Shown here: positions 24,754-33,076 of the stretch, in pieces
Position numbering within the stretch: the stretch's first letter is position 1
Layout of the letters: each line of letters begins with the position of its first letter
Source of the DNA: an uncultured Bacteroidia bacterium
GTDB taxonomy: Bacteria; Bacteroidota; Bacteroidia; NS11-12g; UBA9320
DNA: 64,000 bases
NCBI GenBank assembly: GCA_943787465.1
Contig: CALSMN010000001.1
Location: 62,001-126,000, forward strand
Reading direction: 5' to 3'
Notes under the pieces: model-generated
Seen by the model: only the letters and a program-made list of their open reading frames with translations
Told to the model about the DNA's origin: nothing
Database searches by the model: none
Program-made: the position numbers and the translations under genes

Positions 24754-26022
24754 TTAATACAAAGGGAACGAAGATGCCAAGGAGTTAACCTCAGCCTTTA
24801 CGCTTGACAAGGATGTTTCGTCATCAACACTAGTCAACGCTCGATCAATTAAGTTTGCAATTGTCAGCATTTCTTTTTCTTTCATTCCTCGTGTTGTTAC
24901 GGCTGGTGTTCCTATTCGTATACCTGAAGTGATAAACGGTGACCTGGTCTCAAATGGTACCGCATTTTTATTAACGGTAATATCTGCCTTTACTAATGTA
25001 TTTTCAGCCACCTTCCCAGTAAGCTCTGAGTTTTTAGCCCTTAGATCAATTAACATTAAATGATTGTCTGTTCCACCAGAAATAATTTGATATCCTTTTT
25101 CTACCATAGCCCCCGCTAAAACTTGAGCATTTTTCATCACTTGTTTACAATACTCTATATAGCTTGAGTCTAGTGCTTCTCCGTATGCAACAGCTTTTGC
25201 TGCGATAATGTGCTCTAAAGGTCCACCTTGTGTACCAGGAAACACGGCACCATCCAATATGGCACTCATTTTTTTAATGTTTCCTTTTGGCGTTTTGAGT
25301 CCCCACGGATTTTCAAAATCATATCCCATCATTATCATACCACCTCGTGGTCCTCGGAGTGTTTTATGTGTAGTCGAGGTGACAATATGACAATGGGGTA
25401 GTGGGTTATTCAATAATCCTGCAGCGATGAGCCCTGAGGGGTGAGAAATGTCAGCAAGAAGTAAAGCTCCTACTTGATCAGCAATGGATCTAAATCTTTG
25501 ATAATCCCAATCTCTTGAATAAGATGAAGCTCCACAAATAATTAGTTTTGGCATCACTTCACGAGCAATAGCTTCAACTTTATTCATATCAATTCTGCCC
25601 GTTTCTTTTTCTACACCATAAAATGCTGGTTTGTATAGTTTACCGGAGAAATTCACCGATGACCCATGGGTGAGATGACCACCGTGAGAAAGATCAAACC
25701 CTAGAATTTGATCACCAGCACTCAAGACACCGAGCATTACTGCTGCATTGGCTTGGGCGCCACTGTGTGGTTGAACATTGACCCATTCGGCACCAAACAG
25801 CTGTTTAGCCCTATCTATGGCAAGTTGCTCTACTTGGTCAACGATTTCACAACCGCCGTAATATCGTTTATGGGGCAATCCTTCAGCATATTTGTTTGTA
25901 AGAACACTGCCAGAAGCCTGCATAACTTGCTTGGAGGTAAAGTTTTCTGAAGCTATGAGTTCCAACCCGGTTTGTTGACGGTGTAGCTCTTTGTTTATGA
26001 GATCAAATACTATATCAGCCAT
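24754..26022 (-). CDS. glyA: Serine hydroxymethyltransferase
   Basis: A 422-residue PLP enzyme that interconverts serine and glycine with tetrahydrofolate and supplies one-carbon units. Conserved segments are [24 protein letters not shown], and the PLP-lysine motif [14 protein letters not shown]. The ATG at 26022, one base after the purS stop, is chosen over an upstream TTG that overlaps purS. The linkage with purS fits joint use of one-carbon units in purine synthesis. Confidence 0.97.
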   Translation of the reverse strand: MADIVFDLINKELHRQQTGLELIASENFTSKQVMQASGSVLTNKYAEGLPHKRYYGGCEIVDQVEQLAIDRAKQLFGAEWVNVQPHSGAQANAAVMLGVLSAGDQILGFDLSHGGHLTHGSSVNFSGKLYKPAFYGVEKETGRIDMNKVEAIAREVMPKLIICGASSYSRDWDYQRFRSIADQVGALLLADISHPSGLIAAGLLNNPLPHCHIVTSTTHKTLRGPRGGMIMMGYDFENPWGLKTPKGNIKKMSAILDGAVFPGTQGGPLEHIIAAKAVAYGEALDSSYIEYCKQVMKNAQVLAGAMVEKGYQIISGGTDNHLMLIDLRAKNSELTGKVAENTLVKADITVNKNAVPFETRSPFITSGIRIGTPAVTTRGMKEKEMLTIANLIDRALTSVDDETSLSSVKAEVNSLASSFPLY

Positions 26023-26023
26023 G

Positions 26024-26278
26024 TTATGCAAGTTTTAGTATTGAAATATCGGCTGTCTCCATGACAGCGTTGACTAACACTTTTGTACAAGACTCTTGCG
26101 CAATAGCTAGCGCTTCTTTTTCGTCGGACGCGTCAATATGCAGAACAATTTTTTTCCCAATGCGTACATCTGAAACCTGAGCCAAACCAATTTTATTTAA
26201 CCCTTGATGAACAGCTTTTCCTTGTGGATCTAAAAGACCCTGGTGCGGCATAATGTTTACCGATACTTCGTAAGTCAT
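26024..26278 (-). CDS. purS: Phosphoribosylformylglycinamidine synthase subunit PurS
   Basis: An 84-residue small subunit of the PurSQL complex in purine synthesis. The sequence order [21 protein letters not shown], then [14 protein letters not shown] and the C-terminal [13 protein letters not shown] fits the family. PurL and PurQ are not in the window, so purS is separated from its partners here. It directly abuts pssA upstream and glyA downstream. Confidence 0.9.
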   Translation of the reverse strand: MTYEVSVNIMPHQGLLDPQGKAVHQGLNKIGLAQVSDVRIGKKIVLHIDASDEKEALAIAQESCTKVLVNAVMETADISILKLA

Positions 26279-26968
26279 TTAATATATTTTATTTTGAAAA
26301 GTCAAAGAAAGCCCCAGATATATCAGTAAACAAAGAAAAACACCAAAAAAATGTAGCCACACTATCAACATTACTGAGCTAATCACTAAAATTATCCTAA
26401 GAATATTGAGTGTCCTATGAGAAGAACCAATTTTTAGAGAAAACAATTTGAAATTGCTTACTAAAAGTAAACCTCCCAAAAAGGAGAAAATAACAATAAA
26501 TAAAGGATGGTTAATTATGGAACTTACCCATTCAAAATCATCGCCTATTTGCGGTATAGCAAAGCAAGCCAAAGCCAAAGCGGGTGTTGGTAAGCCTGTA
26601 AAGTAGTTGTTATTTTGAGTTGTTGAGTTAAATTTAGCTAATCGATATGCGGCAAACACAGCAATAATTAATGGCGAAAAATGAATAACGCCATCCCCCT
26701 GTTCGGATTTCCAAAAATAATACAAAACTAAGGCAGGTGCTGCACCAAAACTTACGGCATCTGCTAGAGAATCCAACTCTTTACCAAGGCTAGAAGTTAC
26801 TTTTAAAATCCGTGCAGCGGTACCATCTAAAAAATCAAAAAGAAGCGCCGCTGCTGCCCAATATATCACGCAATTAAAATCTTGAATAGCAGCAGCTATT
26901 ATGATATTTAATCCACAAAATAGATTGCATAAGGTGAGCAGGTTAGGTATTTGTTTTTTTATATCCAT
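26279..26968 (-). CDS. pssA: CDP-diacylglycerol-serine O-phosphatidyltransferase
   Basis: A 229-residue inner-membrane enzyme making phosphatidylserine, the precursor of phosphatidylethanolamine. The CDP-alcohol phosphotransferase signature is complete: FDFLDGTAAR followed by GKELDSLADAVSFG (the DG, AR, G and two D positions). About six membrane helices are visible. No phosphatidylserine decarboxylase gene is nearby. Confidence 0.92.
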   Translation of the reverse strand: MDIKKQIPNLLTLCNLFCGLNIIIAAAIQDFNCVIYWAAAALLFDFLDGTAARILKVTSSLGKELDSLADAVSFGAAPALVLYYFWKSEQGDGVIHFSPLIIAVFAAYRLAKFNSTTQNNNYFTGLPTPALALACFAIPQIGDDFEWVSSIINHPLFIVIFSFLGGLLLVSNFKLFSLKIGSSHRTLNILRIILVISSVMLIVWLHFFGVFLCLLIYLGLSLTFQNKIY

Positions 26969-26982
26969 TCTTAGGGATTGAA

Positions 26983-27750
26983 CTATTTAATTTTCAAATG
27001 GGTTATTTTTCGTATGATATTTCGAGGGAAAAAGCGCACAGCAGTTGCTTGAATAGAATTAAAAAATCCATGAATGGCAATGAGCTTTCCTTGCATCATT
27101 TTATCATATCCAAACTCTGCTACCTCTTGTGATGAGGGAAATTTATTTTTTTGGGGATTAAGGAGTAATTTAAAACCAGAAACCTTTCCAAAATCACTTT
27201 CTGTTGGTCCAGGACACAATGCGGTAACGGTTATATTATACGGTTTTAGTTCTTCGGCAATGGCTTCAGAAAAACTCAAAACATAGCTTTTTGTGGCAAA
27301 GTACACACTCATAGATGGGCCGGGTTGAAAAGCTGCGGTAGAGGCTACATTTAGTATTTTTCCTGAGCACTTTTCTTTCATATTTTGAACAAATAAATGG
27401 GTAAGTTGGGTTAATGTAATGATATTTAAATTAATCATTTCTGTTTGTTTTTGCCGATTAGAATCGGCAAAATAGCCATGATCCCCAAAACCAGCATTAT
27501 TTACTAAAAAATCTACCGTAAGGCCCAAATCATTAACAGATCTGTATACATCTTCTGCTGAACTCTGGATTGAAAGATCTATCGCAATGGGGTATGCTTT
27601 AATAGAATATTTTGAACGTATTTTTTTTGCTAATTCATCTAATAAAGATTGGCTTCTTGCAATAAGAATTACATCTATGCCGTTTTTTGCAAATTCAGTT
27701 GCAAATGCTCTTCCAATACCTTTCGAAGCACCCGTGATTAAAGCAATCAT
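26983..27750 (-). CDS. Short-chain dehydrogenase/reductase
   Basis: A 255-residue SDR oxidoreductase. The NAD(P)-binding motif TGASKGIGRA is at residue 6, NNAG at about 86, and the catalytic Ser and YFATK (Tyr-x-x-x-Lys) near 155. The C-terminal region resembles DltE/YqjQ-type classical SDRs acting on lipophilic substrates, but the substrate cannot be read from the sequence. Its place beside pssA leaves a lipid-related role possible. Confidence 0.85.
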   Translation of the reverse strand: MIALITGASKGIGRAFATEFAKNGIDVILIARSQSLLDELAKKIRSKYSIKAYPIAIDLSIQSSAEDVYRSVNDLGLTVDFLVNNAGFGDHGYFADSNRQKQTEMINLNIITLTQLTHLFVQNMKEKCSGKILNVASTAAFQPGPSMSVYFATKSYVLSFSEAIAEELKPYNITVTALCPGPTESDFGKVSGFKLLLNPQKNKFPSSQEVAEFGYDKMMQGKLIAIHGFFNSIQATAVRFFPRNIIRKITHLKIK

Positions 27751-27762
27751 ATGGGATATGTT

Positions 27763-28290
27763 TTAAACAAAACGACTGTCTGCTTCCATAACTGTTCCAC
27801 ATTTATCGCAAGCTCTTAATGTTGTAGAAGCATAAAACTCTTTAAAACGAGGTAAGAAATCTTTTTCAATGTCGGTTAAAGGAAATTTATATTCGTGAAG
27901 TTTATGGTTGCAATGTTCACAAAACCACATTAATCCATCCTGCTCATTATGGGAGCGTTTACACTCAATAACCAACCCAATACTTCCCTCACTTCTCATA
28001 GGGGAGTGCGGTATTCCAGCAGGAAGTAAGAACATATCTCCAGCTTTGAGGGGGATGTCAACAGCTTTTCCGTTTTCTTGTATGCGGACATTAATATCCC
28101 CTTCTAGTTGATAAAAAAGTTCTTCTGTTTCATTATAATGGTAGTCTTTTCTTGCATTAGGCCCCGCCACAATCATTACAATATAATCTCCTGCATCTTT
28201 GTATAAGTTTCTGTTTCCAACTGGGGGCTTCAATTCGTGACGATGCTCGTCAATCCATTGATTTAAGTTAAAGGGTCGTCTTAGGGTCAT
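27763..28290 (-). CDS. nbaC: 3-hydroxyanthranilate 3,4-dioxygenase
   Basis: A 175-residue cupin dioxygenase of the kynurenine pathway, opening the ring of 3-hydroxyanthranilate on the way to quinolinate and NAD. Metal and substrate residues appear in KDYHYNETEELFYQLEG and LLPAGIPHSPMR. The C-terminal rubredoxin-like CEHC and CDKC pairs are typical of the bacterial form. The ATG at 28290 (MTLRRPFNLN) gives the family length; an upstream extension is spurious. It is the first gene of a six-gene operon; other kynurenine genes are not here. Confidence 0.93.
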   Translation of the reverse strand: MTLRRPFNLNQWIDEHRHELKPPVGNRNLYKDAGDYIVMIVAGPNARKDYHYNETEELFYQLEGDINVRIQENGKAVDIPLKAGDMFLLPAGIPHSPMRSEGSIGLVIECKRSHNEQDGLMWFCEHCNHKLHEYKFPLTDIEKDFLPRFKEFYASTTLRACDKCGTVMEADSRFV

Positions 28291-28355
28291 AAAGCGATAG
28301 TTTATTGCGAAATTAATGAATCCATTAGACATCCCAATATTCGAAGATTTTGTAG

Positions 28356-28363
28356 TACGTTTG
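28356..28363 (+). promoter_or_regulatory. -7 promoter box (TACGTTTG) of the tatA operon
   Basis: TACGTTTG matches TAnnTTTG, 25 bases before the tatA ATG at 28389, in the divergent nbaC-tatA gap. The -33 element is weak. Confidence 0.5.
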
Positions 28364-28388
28364 CATAAGTAACATTTAATCAAAAATT

Positions 28389-28607
28389 ATGGTATTATTT
28401 TTAAATATGGGAGGCATGGAATGGGTGGTTATTGTTTTTGCCATTCTTTTACTCTTTGGCGGCAGAAAAATTCCTGAATTAATGAAAGGTTTGGGCTCAG
28501 GTATTCGCGAGTTTAACAAAGCCAAAAATGATGTTTCGGAACAGATAAAAGAGGGAATGAAAGAACCTCAAAAATCAGAAAAAAAAGACGACAAACAAGG
28601 TGAATGA
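28389..28607 (+). CDS. tatA: Sec-independent translocase component TatA/TatE
   Basis: A 72-residue Tat protein: one N-terminal membrane helix (about 8-23), the [20 protein letters not shown] amphipathic helix that defines TatA, and a charged Lys/Glu tail. It forms the pore-type oligomer of the Tat pathway. The related genes with tatC are not here. Its stop overlaps the gatA start by ATGA. Confidence 0.93.
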   Translation: MVLFLNMGGMEWVVIVFAILLLFGGRKIPELMKGLGSGIREFNKAKNDVSEQIKEGMKEPQKSEKKDDKQGE

Positions 28608-30028
28608 ACACCAAAAAGTACACATCTCTTAGTCAAATTCAATCATTAATTAACCAAAACAAACTGTCTTGTGTTGATTTAGCTCATTACTATCTTAATC
28701 AAATCCAAGACAATAAGCACCTAAATGCTATTTTAGAGGTTTTTGATAAAGAATTACTCGCCAAAGCATCAGCAGTTGACAGTAAACTTAAAAATGGAAC
28801 AGCTGGAAGATTAGCTGGGATGTTTTTGGCAATAAAAGACAACATATGTTATAAAGGTCACAAAGTATCTGCTTCTTCAAAAATAATTGAAAACTACGAA
28901 GCGATATATACCGCAACGGCATTGCAACGCTTGTTAGATGAAGACGTGATTATTATTGGTCGTTGTAATTGTGATGAATTTGCCATGGGAGCTAGTAACG
29001 AAAATTCTGCCTTTGGTCCGGTTAAAAATGCAGCTGATCAAACTAAAGTACCCGGTGGAAGTTCTGGAGGTAGCGCAGTAGCTGTTCAGGCAGATCTTTG
29101 TTTGGCCGCACTTGGATCAGATACAGGTGGGTCTATTCGTCAACCAGCAGCATTTACAGGAACTATCGGTTTAAAACCAACTTATGGAAGGATATCTAGG
29201 AATGGATTGTTGGCTTACGCATCTAGTTTTGACCAAATAGGTCCAATTACTTCAAGTGTAGAAGATGCTGCACTGTTAACGGAAATAATGGCAGGAAAGG
29301 ATGACCATGATGCCACATCTTCCGCTGAGCCTGTAACAAAATACGTATTTAATAACTCAGTAAAATACAAAGTAGCTTTCTCAAAAGAAGCAATGGAAAG
29401 CAAAGGATTAGAGCCTGAAATTAGATCAGCGTATTTATCTGTAATAAATCGATTAAAAAAAGAAGGTCATGAGGTTGTTGAGGTTTCGTTTCCATATTTG
29501 GACTACATGGTGCCATGCTATTATGTTTTGACTACAGCAGAAGCTTCTTCCAACCTTTCAAGATACAGCGGCATACTTTATGGTCAACGAAGCAAAGATG
29601 CCGTAGATATAGATTCTACGTTCAAAAAATCTAGAAGCGAAGGATTTGGAGACGAGGTAAAGCGTAGAATTATGACGGGCACATTCGTGCTAAGTGCAGA
29701 TTTTTATGAAGCATATTATTCCAAAGCCCAACGAGTAAGACGTTTGATTCAAAATGAAAGTAAAAAAATAGTGAATACTTACGATTTCTTTCTTTGTCCA
29801 ACAACTCCAAGTGTTGCTTTCGACATAGGTGGCGAAAAGTCAAAAGATCCAATTCAAATGTACCTGGCAGATATTTTTACAGTTCAGGCTTCGTTGGCAG
29901 GGCTTCCAGCTATTTCTGTTCCAGTAAAACATCAAAATAAAATGCCTATTGGAATGCACCTTATGGGTTCAGCTTTTCAAGAAGATAAATTGCTCAATAT
30001 TGCTCAGATGATAGCGAACTATGCATAA
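28604..30028 (+). CDS. gatA: Asp-tRNA(Asn)/Glu-tRNA(Gln) amidotransferase subunit A
   Basis: A 474-residue amidase subunit of GatCAB, which amidates Glu-tRNA(Gln) and/or Asp-tRNA(Asn). The amidase signature triad is visible: catalytic Lys in [11 protein letters not shown], then [11 protein letters not shown] and [11 protein letters not shown]. It is translationally coupled to tatA. GatB and GatC must be elsewhere. Confidence 0.95.
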   Translation: MNTKKYTSLSQIQSLINQNKLSCVDLAHYYLNQIQDNKHLNAILEVFDKELLAKASAVDSKLKNGTAGRLAGMFLAIKDNICYKGHKVSASSKIIENYEAIYTATALQRLLDEDVIIIGRCNCDEFAMGASNENSAFGPVKNAADQTKVPGGSSGGSAVAVQADLCLAALGSDTGGSIRQPAAFTGTIGLKPTYGRISRNGLLAYASSFDQIGPITSSVEDAALLTEIMAGKDDHDATSSAEPVTKYVFNNSVKYKVAFSKEAMESKGLEPEIRSAYLSVINRLKKEGHEVVEVSFPYLDYMVPCYYVLTTAEASSNLSRYSGILYGQRSKDAVDIDSTFKKSRSEGFGDEVKRRIMTGTFVLSADFYEAYYSKAQRVRRLIQNESKKIVNTYDFFLCPTTPSVAFDIGGEKSKDPIQMYLADIFTVQASLAGLPAISVPVKHQNKMPIGMHLMGSAFQEDKLLNIAQMIANYA

Positions 30029-31175
30029 ATTTTTTTTTGGTTTATGGTTTGCTATTTCAGTGACAACAGCTGTTGCTCAAACTTCATCTATTCAATCAAC
30101 ACTAGACAAACTCGAGGAGATAGTACCTCTTGAATATTCAGAAACCGTAAATCAAATAATTGCACAAAAAATAGAAACGGATAAATATAACACCATACAA
30201 ACGCTAAAAACATTTTTTCAACGGGAGGAAGAGTTGATTGCGGTGTTTGATGAGTATAATTTACCTAAAGAATTACGATTTTCATGTATTTCTTTATCTA
30301 ACTGTCAACAAAGTTCGAAGGAAGATCCGACCAAAGCAGGATGGTTTCAGGTGTCTTATCAAACAGCAAAAAAAAACGGATTATTCATAAGTAATTATGT
30401 CGATGAACGCTTGGATATTATTCAATCAGCTCGCGTATTTTGTGAAGAGATTTCAAAAATATACACGATTCATAACGATTGGAGAAAAGCACTTACAATT
30501 TATGCTTGTGGAGATGCACTGTGGCAAAAAGCTCGCATATTAAGCAAAGATAGCCTGGATGATTTTAATCTAATTAATTTGAAACTAGAGCACCCTTATT
30601 TTAAGACTTATCCAAACTTTGTAGCTGCGGTATATATTGCCGAATTGTACAAATATGTAAAAAATGAACTACCTGCTATCGATTCAACAACGGATGTTCC
30701 GATTGATCATTATGTCACATTTAAACGAATATCTGAGCAATTAACCATAGATATTGACCGGTTAAAAAAACTCAATCCTATTTATAAAAATGAAATCATC
30801 CCCACGATGAATCGATTGCATTTTTTAAAAATACCTATATCAAAAGACAGCCTATTTTATGAGAGAAGGGATTCTTTTTACACGGAGCAAAATGCCGATA
30901 CTGTAAAGCAAACTAATGTCATTAATCAATCCAGAAGCACCAACGATTTGGTTACTATAATTTATACCGTGCGAAGTGGTGACGTCCTTTCACGAATTGC
31001 AGATTTATACGACTGTTCAATATCAGAAATCAGAAATTGGAACCACATTCGTGGCGACATTATTCAAATTAACCAACGCATAGTGATCAAAAAGCCATTG
31101 AGTAAAAAATCATATTATCAGAGCATTAACAGAATGTCGCAGGCTCAAAAAAATAATGTTATTCAAAAAGATTAA
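30021..31175 (+). CDS. Transglycosylase-like protein with LysM domain, catalytic Glu absent
   Basis: A 384-residue exported protein. The signal peptide (FFFGLWFAISVTTAVAQ) is followed by an SLT/MltD-like domain: LPKELRF at 81-87 and AGWFQVSYQTAKKNGL at about 106-121. A LysM domain is at about 314-360 (YTVRSGDVLSRIADLY). In MltD-type enzymes LPKELKY is followed by xxxxES, with Glu catalytic; here position 92 is Leu (CISLSN). It is therefore probably a non-catalytic cell-wall-binding protein. It overlaps gatA by 8 bp. Confidence 0.75.
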   Translation: MHKFFFGLWFAISVTTAVAQTSSIQSTLDKLEEIVPLEYSETVNQIIAQKIETDKYNTIQTLKTFFQREEELIAVFDEYNLPKELRFSCISLSNCQQSSKEDPTKAGWFQVSYQTAKKNGLFISNYVDERLDIIQSARVFCEEISKIYTIHNDWRKALTIYACGDALWQKARILSKDSLDDFNLINLKLEHPYFKTYPNFVAAVYIAELYKYVKNELPAIDSTTDVPIDHYVTFKRISEQLTIDIDRLKKLNPIYKNEIIPTMNRLHFLKIPISKDSLFYERRDSFYTEQNADTVKQTNVINQSRSTNDLVTIIYTVRSGDVLSRIADLYDCSISEIRNWNHIRGDIIQINQRIVIKKPLSKKSYYQSINRMSQAQKNNVIQKD

Positions 31176-31198
31176 TTAGCTGTTTTATAATCAGAAAA

Positions 31199-32614
31199 AT
31201 GCAACCTTGGAGAATTTTCACAGCTCTTGTTTTGCTAAATATACTTTTAGGTGTGATGGTTTGGATTTTTCCAGATAATGGCTTAATAATCTCTAAAGAT
31301 ATCACCTTGCGTTTTGTTTCAAAACAAGAATTATGGGACAACCAATCAGATACAACAGTAAATATAGAATCGGTATTAAAGGGGTTAGCTTTATCAAACG
31401 AGAATGAGGAGATAGAGCAGAAAACGTTTAATTCAGACAGAATATCCCCTGTTATCAAAACAAAAACGACAACTAGAAATGGAAGATTTAGTCGGTTTTT
31501 TACTTTTCCTAAAAATAACCAACACATGATTTCTTTGCTTTTAGAAAAAATAAACCATGAAAGTAAAAATAAAGTAGTTCGAATTCTCCATTATGGCGAC
31601 TCTCAATTAGAGGGCGACAGAATTACAAGCTATATACGAAATCGTTTTCAGAATAAATTTGGTGGCATAGGTCCTGGTATTCTGTTACCGCTTGAGCCAG
31701 CAGCCACGTACAGAGAAAACTACCTTGTTACCCAAAGTAAAAATTTCATTAAACATGCTTTTTATAAGAGAAACAGCGATACCAAGCACATAGGAATCAG
31801 TGGTTCTGCTTATTTATATAATCATGACAGCACTGAAAGAGAACCACAAAGCACATACATCCAAATCAATAAAAAGAATAGAGGATATTTAAGTTCACGA
31901 TCCTATAGCAGAGCATCTTTGTTATATAGCAGCAATCGTTCCAATCGAATCAATATACTTATAAATGACACCCCTCTCTTGCACACCCTTCCATCAACAG
32001 GGTCATTTGGTGTAAAAAAATGGAATGTTAATAGCCCTCAAAAACTCAAGTTTGATTTTCTTTCAAAGGAGAGGCCGACCATTTATGGTATTGCATTAGA
32101 TGGCGACTGCGGAATTGCTGTAGACAATTTCCCTATGAGAGGTAGTAACGGAATTGGTTTTCAAGCGATTAATCAAAATTTATATGTCAATCAATTAAAA
32201 GAACTTAACGTTGTTGCTGTGGTATTACAATATGGTGTAAATATTATTCCCAATGAAAGTAAGAGTTATCACTACTATTATAAAAAACTATCTCAACAGT
32301 TAAAGGTCATTAAAGCTGCTGATCCATCGATGGTAGTTATTGTAATTGGCCCAAGCGATATGAGTAAAAATATAAATGGCAACATGGTTTCTTATGATAA
32401 TATCCCATTAGTTGTCGATGCAATGAAGAAAGCAGCTATTGAAAATGATTGCTGTTTCTGGGATTTATATCGAGCGATGGGCGGAAAAAATGCAATGGTT
32501 GCGTGGGTAAATGATGGTTTAGCACAAAAAGATTTTACGCATTTTTCGTATAAAGGAGCTAAATATGTTGGAGAAATGTTTTGTCAGGCACTCTTAGAAT
32601 TAGAATATAAATAA
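31199..32614 (+). CDS. SGNH/GDSL-type hydrolase, membrane-anchored
   Basis: A 471-residue protein with one N-terminal membrane anchor (about 5-24) and a periplasmic hydrolase domain. The nucleophile block is RILHYGDSQLEGDR, with Ser135; the C-terminal catalytic pair is DFTH with D445 and H448. The family acts as esterases or deacetylases on cell-wall or exopolysaccharide acetyl groups. The gene lies in a row with the LysM protein, so a cell-wall substrate is plausible but inferred. Confidence 0.82.
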   Translation: MQPWRIFTALVLLNILLGVMVWIFPDNGLIISKDITLRFVSKQELWDNQSDTTVNIESVLKGLALSNENEEIEQKTFNSDRISPVIKTKTTTRNGRFSRFFTFPKNNQHMISLLLEKINHESKNKVVRILHYGDSQLEGDRITSYIRNRFQNKFGGIGPGILLPLEPAATYRENYLVTQSKNFIKHAFYKRNSDTKHIGISGSAYLYNHDSTEREPQSTYIQINKKNRGYLSSRSYSRASLLYSSNRSNRINILINDTPLLHTLPSTGSFGVKKWNVNSPQKLKFDFLSKERPTIYGIALDGDCGIAVDNFPMRGSNGIGFQAINQNLYVNQLKELNVVAVVLQYGVNIIPNESKSYHYYYKKLSQQLKVIKAADPSMVVIVIGPSDMSKNINGNMVSYDNIPLVVDAMKKAAIENDCCFWDLYRAMGGKNAMVAWVNDGLAQKDFTHFSYKGAKYVGEMFCQALLELEYK

Positions 32615-33076
32615 ATGGAACTTACACCAGAATATTTTATGAATAAAGCACTGCAACAAGCAGAAATAGCATTTTCAGAGGACGAGGTTCCTGTTGGTGC
32701 TGTTGTTGTAGCAAACAATCAAATTATAGGCAAAGGGTATAATCAAGTAGAAAGGTTAGGTGATCCTACAGCACATGCTGAAATGATAGCTATTACAGCT
32801 GCTTGTTCGTTTTTAAACGCTAAATTTTTAAACGAGTGTACATTGTATGTTACCTTAGAACCATGCTTGATGTGTTATGGAGCTATCAAAAACGCCAGAA
32901 TAAAAGAGATAGTTTTAGGTTGTATGGAGCCTAAACACGGATTTTCAAATTGGATACCCCTAACAGATAGTATTTCAATAACGAAAGATGTTTTGGGCAA
33001 TCAGAGTGCTGAATTAATGAGAACATTTTTCAGTCAAAAAAGAAAACAAACCGTCAAAACCGGATTACGGCATTAA
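32615..33076 (+). CDS. tadA: tRNA-specific adenosine deaminase TadA
   Basis: A 153-residue deaminase that makes inosine at the wobble position of tRNA-Arg(ACG). The zinc site is complete: H54-A-E56 in DPTAHAEM and C84, C87 in EPCLMC. It starts on the base after the SGNH gene stop. Its end overlaps the convergent DUF5686 gene by 23 bp. A guanine deaminase-like role is less likely given the EPCLMCYGAI context. Confidence 0.92.
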   Translation: MELTPEYFMNKALQQAEIAFSEDEVPVGAVVVANNQIIGKGYNQVERLGDPTAHAEMIAITAACSFLNAKFLNECTLYVTLEPCLMCYGAIKNARIKEIVLGCMEPKHGFSNWIPLTDSISITKDVLGNQSAELMRTFFSQKRKQTVKTGLRH

